Made by a program: the position numbers and the translations under genes. The notes below the pieces were generated by a model that was not told the origin of the DNA, searched no databases, and saw nothing but the letters and a program-made list of their open reading frames with translations. Source: Hsuehochloa calcarea (lineage: Eukaryota > Streptophyta > Magnoliopsida > Poales > Poaceae). From it: 64,000 bases of DNA. This document shows positions 56,140-64,000 of this stretch, in pieces (within the stretch, counting starts at the first letter, position 1; each line of letters starts with the position of its first letter). The DNA lies in the NCBI GenBank assembly GCA_036346395.1, contig CM070615.1, positions 9,863,534-9,927,533 of the forward strand, written 5' to 3'.

Positions 56140-57951
56140 TGTTGGACCCAAAAGGCGACTAGAGGGGGGGGTGAATAGGAGCACGCTCACTTTTTCCCAA
56201 ATAATGAATTCAACACAATTTCACTCCAATAGCTATTAGGAAGCTATGAAGATCAATATACCGATCTGTGGAAGACTAGTATTGAATCCAATTAAATCCC
56301 CTAAGCAAAATAACAAAATCAACTAAGATTAAAGAATCACAATGCCTTGGGCGGTCTGACCTCTGGACCCAGCCGGTTGGACCGATGCCGGGCGGTCGGA
56401 CCGCTGTTGTACTGGCGGTCGGACCGCTCCAAAATCGGTCGGAGCGGTGATGATGGGCGATCGACCGGCGAATCAACGATCTGAAACAGTAAAATCAGTC
56501 CGATGACGAAGATGCAATTAGGTCAAACTTTTGATTCTCAACTCCAAACTTCACGAAACTTTGCACACAACTTCTCTATGCTATTGAGGACCTATTCCAA
56601 TCGAATATTATGATAATTCTTGGATAGATCCTGAACAGTTGTCACTTGAATAACAGAAGGTCTAATACCGGGCAAGAACAAAAACTTGATCCTAATGCTT
56701 GTTCGTGAGTGATTGATGATCAAGATGATTCTAGATAGATTCACACATATCACAGCAAGCTAATTTACGTGAAAGAATCAATCACAAACTCGCGGATCAA
56801 AGAAAGCCCTATAATCACGAAATTGAAAGCAAGAACGAAAAGAGACTTATCTCAAGCAAACCTTGCATAGATTTAGAACGTGATCGTTGCTGGATTACAC
56901 CCACACCATCATGGATCAGTGGTCAATCCAAGATCACGAAATTCACCTCAAACCAAAAGCCCTAGCCTCTACCTCAACTCCCCGTAAGCCAATTAGGGTT
57001 TTGAAAACAACAAAGAGGTGAAAAACAGCGAGAGGGATTGGTGCAGCCACCACCTCCTCCTATTTATAGTGAAGGCCTAGAACTCTCTAGGGTTTGACTC
57101 AATTGGGCTCCCGTTAAGGACCACTAACAAACGGGTCACACACGCACGCAACATAAGCGCCGTTTTTAACCTTTTGACCTAAACCGCTTCAGCATGCACC
57201 ATGGATTCGCCAATAGGTCACCCTTGTCCATCTTGTGTCACGCTTGAGTCCATTGACCTCACCCGGCACCGTCGATCGTTCTGGACCTCAACTCTCCAAG
57301 TCTAGTCCCGATCCTCCTCGCCGTTGACCACCAAGCAACCTGCACAACCATAGACAAGCAAACACGAATTTGGGAACAAGTTCTTCACAACTTGACCCAT
57401 GTTAGTCAAAACATGCATTATGCAAACCATATGCCACCATACTAATGACTTTGACCTAACAAAACAACATCGCCACGAAGTTGGCTGACGTTCAAGTAGA
57501 AACCAGTCCGACCGCTCCATGTGAGCCGGTCGGACCGCTTCAGCCAATCGGACCACTCTCCACCTAGCCGGTCGGACCGCCACCAGGGACTTAGCCGAAA
57601 TTCATGCCCTGAAATTCCGAAACCTTCTGGAAACTTAAAACGAATAGAACTTCTTACTGGAGACTCCAAAAATCATGAGACCAAGTGCATTGGGATCCCT
57701 CACTTGCCTACAACACCTATTTTTGGCCCAGCCAGTTCTGAACACTTTTAGGTCACAGCCGGTCCGACCACCGCACATGGCCGGTCCGACCGATTTGGGA
57801 CCGGTCGGACCGCCATGCTAGGACCGGTCGGACCGCCCCTGTCCAGAATGCCTGAAACTTTATCGAAAACTCGTGAAACGACAAACCGTAAACACCATTG
57901 CCAATTGTCACAACATCCTAAGATCTGGAACATATCCCCATGATATCCACA
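56140..57951 (+). repeat. D-family solo LTR in element F (1,812 bp)
   Basis: Starts TGTTGGACCCAAAAGGCGAC, ends CCATGATATCCACA, and is flanked by AGTAC on both sides (56135-56139 and 57952-57956). It contains clusters of GGTCGGACCG-type palindromes (56350-56470 and 57505-57840) and a TATA-like CCTATTTATAG near 57058. No coding sequence or primer site is present, so it is a solo LTR left by recombination. The last 27 codons are open and read into the disrupted RNase H. Confidence 0.9.
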
Positions 57952-58285
57952 AGTACATTGCAGCTTCTGAAGCTGCAAAAGAAGGTGTTTGGATAAGAAA
58001 TTTCCTTGCTGAGTTGGGTCTAGTTTCGAGTGCCTTATGCCCATTGGATCTCTATTGTGACAATAATGGAGCCATTGTGCAGGCTAAGGAGCCGAGATCC
58101 CATCAGAAGTCCAAACACATACTCAGGCGTTATCATCTTCTTGGCGAACTGGTCGATAGAGGAGATGTTAAGATATGCAAAGTTCATACGGATTCAAATG
58201 TTGCTGAACCGTTGACTAAGCCTCTTCCACGGCCTAAGCCTGAGGCGCACACAAGAGCTATCAGTATTAGATACTTAAATGATTG
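57952..58285 (+). pseudogene. Element F RNase H, second part
   Basis: Resumes exactly after the solo LTR: YIAASEAAKEGVWIRNFLAE, LDLYCDNNGAIVQAKEPRSH, KSKHILRRYHLLGELVDRGD, VHTDSNVAEPLTKPLPRPK and a stop after AISIRYLND. This is the normal C-terminus of an Angela-type polyprotein, followed 10 bp later by the polypurine tract. Confidence 0.9.
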
Positions 58286-58293
58286 ACTCTAGT

Positions 58294-58306
58294 GCAAGTG
58301 GGAGAC
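58294..58306 (+). other. Polypurine tract, element F
   Basis: AAGTGGGAGAC directly precedes the LTR start, as in BARE/Angela elements. Confidence 0.85.
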
Positions 58307-59033
58307 TGTTGGAAATATGCCCTAGAGGCCATCATAGAGATTATGATATTTCATTATGTTCATGATTTTGATAATATGTTATCGTGTTCCTTAAATGAAT
58401 CATTTGTTATAGATCAATAAGTACGTGACTTGTTGGTGGAACTCTTTAACTTATATGATGTCATTCTAAATGTATCCACAGTCGGAGGTCCTTTGGTGGA
58501 ACACCAGTGACTCTATGACTAGCACATGTATTGATTGATGACCTTGTTTCACCGGTCATGGATATGGAGATATCGAATCAATAATGTGAGCACATGTTAG
58601 AGAACATGGTCTTGGATAGACCCATCATTGAGACACTATTGAGATTGTTATGAATCTTTGTGTCAATAGTTGGTCTCAAGTAATGATGATGTCTAATCCT
58701 TAGACCTGAGATCAGCATGGTTTCCTACATGTCTATGAAACATGCGGAGGGATGTGACTAATCGAGATGGGATTTGCCCCTCCTAATATAACAGGAGAGA
58801 TGTCTCTGGGCCCCTCGTAGTGATCGGATAAAGAAAGTGCATGGCCATGCCACTAGTGGTCGAAGTGTCGACCACATGATGTTATCCGACACTCGATCGA
58901 GAAAGTATTGAACAGTCCATGGATGACACACCATCTCACTTGGAGTTCAACCAGACATCGTGAGGCAAAGAGAGAATGCATGAGTAGGTTGCTTAGTTTG
59001 ATCAGTTACGGACTAATCGTATAGAGATACGTC

Positions 59034-59150
59034 TTTGGTCGTAGGCGGTCAAGCGTAATCCTGAATGGTAAGAACCTGGTCGTAAGGAGTTACGAACTGG
59101 TCGTGACCAATTACAACCTGGTCGTATAGAGATACGAACTGGTCGTAAGT
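59034..59150. repeat. CTGGTCGTA minisatellite in F LTR
   Basis: Four to five units of AACTGGTCGTAAGGAGTTACG type, 20-22 bp each, alternating AACCTGGTCGT and GAACTGGTCGT. Confidence 0.8.
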
Positions 59151-59405
59151 GATGAGGACTTGATCATAGATCATATTACATCAAGGTTCGTCCGATTTAT
59201 TCTATGTGTCTTTGGGAATCGTTATGTGCTGCTAGGTACCGCTAACGACTAGTGATCGAAAAAGAGTTTTCGAGTCATAACCGATTACACATGAACCTGT
59301 GGGGTCGCACACTTAAAGGGAAAGGATCTATTTTGGATGGTGATCCAAATTCGTATAGGCCACGAGTTCCTAATGGGCCTCAGGTTCGAGACCCATCATG
59401 GAAGC

Positions 59406-59415
59406 CTATATAAAG
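59406..59415 (+). promoter_or_regulatory. Probable TATA box, F LTR
   Basis: CTATATAAAG in the second half of the LTR, the usual position in BARE/Angela LTRs. Confidence 0.65.
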
Positions 59416-59867
59416 AGGGGTGGTGTCATGGGGTGAAAAATGTGAAGAGGATGATCTTTGGAAGAACTCCTGAAACCCTAATAGCCACGCCTTCTTTACC
59501 ACGCTGCCGGAGCGAGCACTCCAGTGCGTGGTGATCCTGCCCCGTACGTGTGGATACCTCGGAGGTGTTGTTGCGAAGCATTAGCACTAGGACGATCCGC
59601 GACTTGTGTAGATCACTGGAGTCGGAGAAGAAGTCACGTGGTGGGTACGACCACTCGAAGAAGCAGACGTGCGTCGAGTACGACTACTCGAAGGAGGAGA
59701 CGCGTCGTGAGTACGACTACGACTGCATCAACTCGCTACAAAGACTCTACTTCCGCTACGAGTCGTCGCGTCTAGTGGTAATCTCGTGATCTATTACTTG
59801 CGGTGATTCCTTTGTTGCGCGGTAAAATTTTGTTTGTGCTATCGTAGCATTGCCGCTTTTCCCTACA

Positions 59868-60843
59868 TCTTGTGTTGGAATAGGAGCCTCAACAGCAGCA
59901 GGTGGAAGTCAAGTATCAGCTTCGTCCTCATCTTCCTCCACAAAGATGCTCTCGGTCACCTGTGAAACAACTGAAACATCGGATCTAGCTCCAGGGCTAG
60001 TCTCATCAAAAGTGACATTCCATGTCTCCTAGACAATGTTAGTTTCAACATTAAAGACCCGAAAACCCCTCGAATGTGCAGGATAGCCCAGAAATAAACC
60101 ATCAAAAGTCCTTGATTCAAATTTATATAGGTTTCCTGTCTTCAAAATGAAACACTTGGCTTTAAAAACTCAAAAATGAGAAACAGAGGGTTTCTTACCA
60201 AACCAAAGCTCACATGGAGTCTTACCCAAAGAAGGTCTAAAAAGACACGAATTGCAATATGGTAAGCTGTAGCAATAACTTCGGCCCAAAACCTCCTCGG
60301 TGTGCTATACTCATCTAGCATCGTCCTAGCCATCTCGACTAAGGTCCCATTCTTCCTTTCCACCAAGCTATTTTGTTGGGGGACATGTGGAGAAGAGAAC
60401 TGATGCTCAACACCACGCTTTGCACAGAAAGAGGCAAACGAGGTATTCTTAAACTCTGTACCATTGTCACTGCGAATCGCTCTCAAGACACCAGGAAGTT
60501 CAGAAGCCAAACGAAGAACAAGATCGTGATAATGACCAAAAGCTTCATCCTTCGAAGCAAGAAATAACACCCAAGTATATCTCGAAAAATCATCAACTAT
60601 GACAAGGATATACCATTTGCCACCGACTGACCGAACCCTAGCATGACCAATAGTATCCATATGAAGCAACTGTCCCGGTCCGTCAGTCATGAGCATAGTC
60701 ACTGACGGGTGTGAGCCGGCAACTTGCTTGACATGACTACATGGCACACATACAGCATCCTTAACATCTTTGAGTTTGGGCAAACCTCTCATGAGATCAA
60801 GGTTGCTAACTTGCGTCACATGATCAAAACCAATGTGCCCCAA
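59868..60843 (-). pseudogene. Element K integrase (SIRE-like copia)
   Basis: Minus-strand 60142-60843 encodes GHIGFDHVTQVSNLDLMRGL, CVPCSHVKQ (end of the zinc motif), LLHMDTIGHARVRSVGGKWY (first Asp), AIRSDNGTEFKNTSFASFC (second Asp) and VPQQNSLVERKNGTLVEMAR (catalytic Glu). The frame is lost near 60245; the rest (KTPCELWFGKKPS..., FDGLFLGYPAHSRGFRVFN, NVTFDE) is readable to about 59950 in other frames. The element stops at 59868 against the F LTR, so reverse transcriptase and RNase H are missing. Confidence 0.85.
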
Positions 60844-60858
60844 CCGTCGGTGCCAAAG

Positions 60859-61311
60859 CTAGAAATCAGAAGAAGATGCAAACAAACATTTAAGAGTTCC
60901 AGCAAGAGATTCAGAGAAATCAGCTCTAAAGATTCTACCAACTCTAAAAATCCTAAAAACGAGCTCACCAGCAGAATCAAGCACATAATAAGTATTTTTC
61001 TTAAATCTAGTCTCATAGCCATCATCAAGAAGCTGTGAGACAGAAAGCAAATTGTACCTTAGCTTGTCCACAAGAGCGACGTCCTTCAGGATGAATTTGT
61101 CTTTCACCCTGATCAATCTCGTCCCTTCAATCCGCCCTTGTGTATCATCTCCAAAGGTGATGAACTCATCACCCGTTGCCCGCGTGAAGGAGGTGAACCA
61201 TCTTGAATCTCCGGTCATGTGGCATGAACACCCAGAGTCAACGAACCACGTGTTATTCCCCCTTCCACGGCGATCCTGAAAATCAAGGCACAGAAGAACG
61301 ATGTGTCTCAA
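60859..61311 (-). pseudogene. Element K protease
   Basis: 150 open codons with NTWFVDSGCSCHMTGDSRWF (catalytic D-S-G), EFITFGDDTQGRIEGTRLI, KFILKDVALVDKLRYNLLSV and SQLLDDGYETRFKK, the standard copia protease and spacer up to the pre-integrase region. Sequence style matches SIRE/Maximus-type elements. It is followed directly by the integrase part after one stop. Confidence 0.85.
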
Positions 61312-61394
61312 TACTGGGGTTAGTTAAACATGACTTGGGAACTCAGTACTGAGACACACGTCTGCGAGTAGTATACAAAGCAGAAGTGTTATCC

Positions 61395-61850
61395 TTGACT
61401 CTAAGTTCTATCATGAGCAATGGTCACTCGGACATGGGATGCATCCTGTCTAGGAACATGATAATGACAAGCATGTAAAATAAATCCTAGACCAGGTTTA
61501 TTCTTTTCAAAATGATCATGTCTCATGACGGCTCTAGGTTGATGAGATGAATTTCTAGCAAACTTTTTCTTATCATTTTTCAACCTACGCCAACAGAACT
61601 CAACCAAATATACATCCTTCTTGCAATAGGTGCAATGATACTTGATACCACTGGGAGAAGCACACTTTGACCTAACAGATGGTTAGAAAAAACCTGCAGA
61701 TTTAAAAATTATTTTTGTAGGTTGGGTTTTGAATTCAACTAATCCATTTTCCAATACTTGAGTAACTTTTGGCTTTGAATTATCTTGGACAGAGTTCTAT
61801 CCTAACCCTTGCTTCTTGTAAGGAGTTTTAAACTTCTCCAGAATCATGTT
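61395..61850 (-). pseudogene. Element K gag zinc-knuckle region
   Basis: Around 61590-61660 the minus strand encodes a knuckle-like CTYC-KKDVYLVEFCWRRLK (the usual GH is changed), followed by a basic stretch and HYHVPRQDASHVR. Stops and shifts interrupt it, so only the family position (between gag core and protease) can be given. Confidence 0.6.
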
Positions 61851-62694
61851 TAACTGTTCTTACCTTTAGAGAATTTTTCTAAGATATCCTTAAAATAAGT
61901 ATTTTCTTTTTCAAGATTAAAACATGATTCACAAGTTTTATCCTTAATGGCTCTAGCATATCTCTCCTTATATAAAGTAACTTCAAGCTTAAGGGTTTCG
62001 CATGAAATACAAGTAGCAGAATCAATTCTATCCTTAAGCTTACCATACCTAGCTCTAACTGCATCTACTATATCTTTTACTTCATGTTCACGTTCAATGC
62101 AGAAAGAGTAAATGCTAGAATCAACATTATCAGAAGCAACCAAATTGCTAGATTCTAAGCATTTTTCACAAGGAGTGGATTTAACTTCAATTAGCTCAGT
62201 TCTAGCATTTTCAAGTTGGTGCAAAGCGACATCATGAGCAGTTTGCAGTTTAGCAAGTTCAGAATGTAATGCATGGCAGGATGAACATTCATCATCGTCA
62301 AGACTCTTAGCGTTCACAAGTTCTAATTTCAGGTTATCAATTTGTGACTCTAAATCCTTATTCCTAGCCATGGTAAACTCTGAAGCTTCATCCTGACTAA
62401 TCAGTTGCTCATACATGGTATCACAACTAGCAAATAGAATGTCATAGGATGGAGGTACCTCATTGATGGCATCGACGTCAACGAAGTTGGCCATGCAGCA
62501 CATGCCGGTGAAGTCCTTTGCCTTCTCCTTCTTCTTGTCTTGAGGAATCTCCTCCTCCTTGTCCTCTTCGCTCTCGGAGTCCACATCGCTCATGGATTGC
62601 TCTCTAAAAGCGGCAAGAACCCGGTAAGTGGCCTTCATAAGCTTGGTAGTATCAAATTTGGGTTTGTTCCCATTAGGCTTCCTCCAAGCCGCCT
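61850..62694 (-). pseudogene. Element K gag C-terminal region, coiled coil
   Basis: A long minus-strand frame encodes AAWRKPNGNKPKFDTTKLMK, an acidic MSDVDSESEEDKEEEIPQD and CCMANFVDVDAINEVPPSYD. A long Leu/Glu/Lys-rich coiled-coil follows (SQIDNLKLELVNAKS, SELAKLQTAHDVALHQLENA) with repeated CxxC pairs (CEKC, CISC, CESC). This is typical of long SIRE-type gag proteins. The frame's first 27 codons (to 62695) come from the inserted D-family LTR, so its ATG is not the gag start. The true N-terminal gag lies beyond that LTR, outside the window. Confidence 0.8.
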
Positions 62695-64000
62695 TGTGGA
62701 TTTCATGGGGATATGTTCCAGATCTTAGGATGATGTGACAATTGGCAATGGCGTTTACGGTTTGTAGTTTCACGTGTTTTCGACAAAGCTACGAGTATTA
62801 CGGGCGGGCGGTCCGACCGTCCTTGCAATGATCCGACCGGTCCCAAATCGGTCGGACCAAGCCATGTGGGCGATCGGACGGCGGTGACCTAAAAGTGTTC
62901 AAAGCAGTGGGCCAAAAATAGGTGTTGTAGGCAAGTAAGGGATCCCAATGCACTTGGCCTCATAATTTTGGAGTCTTGATAAGAAGTTCTATTCGTTTTA
63001 ATTTCCGAAGGTTTGGATTTTGGGAGTATGAATTTGGCTAAGTCCCAAGGCGGTCCGACCGCTCACGAGGAGCGGTCCGACCGCCAGGCGGTCCGGCCGC
63101 TCACTGGAGCGGTCGGACCGGTTTCTACTTGAGCGTCGGCCAACCGTGGCGATGTTGATTTGTTAGGTCAAAGTCATTGGTTTCATGGCATATGATTTGC
63201 ATGATGCATGTTTTGACTAACATGGGTCAAGTTGTGAAGAACTTGTTCAAGAATCGTGTTTTCTTATGCGTGGTTGTGCGTGTAGCTTGGTGGTCAACGA
63301 CGGTCAGCGGCGAGGAGGATCGGGACTATACTTGGAGAGTTGAGGTCGAACAATCGACGATGCGGGTGAAGTCAACGACTCAAGTGTGACACAAGATGGA
63401 CAAGGGTGACCTATTGGCAAATCCATGGCGCATGGTGAAGCGGTTTAGGTCAAAGGTTAAAGCGGCGCTTTGAAGCGTCGTGTGTGACTCGTTTGTTAGT
63501 GGGCCTTAAAGGGAGCCCAATTAAGTCAAACCCTAAGAGTTTTAGGCCTCCACTATAAATAGGAGGAGATGGTGGCTGCACCTCTCTCTCTCGCCTTTTA
63601 TGTTTCAAAACCCTAATTGTCTTTAGGGAGTTGAGGTGGAGGCTAGGGCTCTTGATGGTTTGTGGTGAATTCGTGATCTTTGATTGTCCATTGATCCATG
63701 ATGGTGTGGATGTAATCCGGCAACAATCACGAAATCAATCTATGCAAGGTTTGCTTGAGATAAGTCTCTTTTCGTTCTTGCTTTCAATTTCGTGTTTTAG
63801 GGTTTTCTTTGATCCGCGAGTTTGTGATTGATTCTTTCACGTGAATTAGCTTGCTGTGATATGTGTGAATCTATCTAGCATCATCTTGATCATCAATCTC
63901 TCACAAACAAGCTTTAGGATCAAGTTTTCGTTCTTGCCCGTTTTAGACCTTCATTAATCAATTGGCAATTGCTCAAGATCGTTCCAAGAATTATCATAAT
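62695..64000 (-). repeat. D-family LTR in element K gag (runs off window)
   Basis: On the minus strand it ends CCATGAAATCCACA at 62695, nearly as the solo LTR at 56140-57951 does, and matches it in reverse over its visible length. Shared features are the GCGGTCCGACCG palindromes (62800-62880 and 63045-63125), AAAACATGCATCATGCAAAT and the ACTATAAATAGG promoter (about 63550-63570). Its start lies beyond 64000. The minor frames inside it are not genes. Confidence 0.9.

Larger units (their letters stand above)
58307..59867 (+). repeat. Element F 3' LTR (Angela/BARE-like, 1.56 kb)
   Basis: Begins TGTTGGAAATATGCCCTAGA after the polypurine tract and ends at TTTTCCCTACA. It carries CTATATAAAG (59406-59415) as promoter, a GGTCGTA minisatellite (59034-59150) and a GACTACGACT-rich area near 59640-59770. 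A matching fragment lies inverted at 3032-3684. No 5' LTR exists because the element is truncated upstream. Small frames near 59340-59790 are LTR sequence. Confidence 0.85.

Noticed and set aside
59337..59789. Three small plus-strand frames rich in Arg/Ser/Tyr
   Set aside because: They sit between the TATA box and the end of the F LTR; the repeated GACTACGAC-type sequence explains their composition.

Overview
This window is repeat-dominated intergenic DNA from a plant, almost certainly a grass (Poaceae). The evidence is the content: Ty3/gypsy and Ty1/copia LTR retrotransposons of types common in cereals (Del/Tekay-like with 4-kb LTRs, CRM-like, Angela/BARE/RIRE1-like, SIRE-like and Ale-like), a CACTA element and a hAT-type transposase remnant. 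Initiator-Met-tRNA primer binding sites (TGGTATCAGAGC) recur. I found no intact host gene, rRNA, tRNA or CRISPR array. Nearly every long reading frame is a piece of a transposon protein or a shadow inside an LTR.

Layout. 1-8213: element A, a gypsy-type element with two LTRs, a gag remnant and an unknown C-terminal reading frame but no pol. It is interrupted by element B (2601 to about 4.9 kb, minus strand) and an Angela-type LTR fragment. 8214-11386: two long-LTR pieces lying tail to tail (L1 plus, L2 minus). 11387-12148: anonymous DNA. 12149-49473: one nested block. Its outermost layer is a D-family LTR (about 1.7 kb without its insertions) flanked by the duplication TTCTA. Inside it lie copia element C (from 13095), which holds the long LTR H (15448 to about 18650) and the gypsy element J (21385-34874); the long LTR I (35221 to about 41444), with expanded minisatellites; and the minus-strand gypsy element E (41568-49179, duplication GTTTC).

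49734-52206: a non-autonomous CACTA element (duplication TTG) carrying a Ulp1-type protease remnant. 52210-53737: a decayed hAT/TTF zinc-finger transposase gene fused to the 5'-truncated Angela-type copia F (53750-59867). The F RNase H region is split by a D-family solo LTR (56140-57951, duplication AGTAC). 59868-62694: SIRE-like copia K, minus strand, truncated. 62695-64000: another D-family LTR in K gag, running off the window.

The proteins shown are the standard retroelement set (gag, protease, integrase, reverse transcriptase, RNase H, sometimes a chromodomain), and all copies are broken. The most unusual signals are not genes: an ordered set of palindromes shared by five divergent long LTRs, 22-bp palindrome arrays in the J LTRs, TGGTCG/CGACCA minisatellites in unrelated LTR families, and the gag-plus-unknown reading frame of element A.
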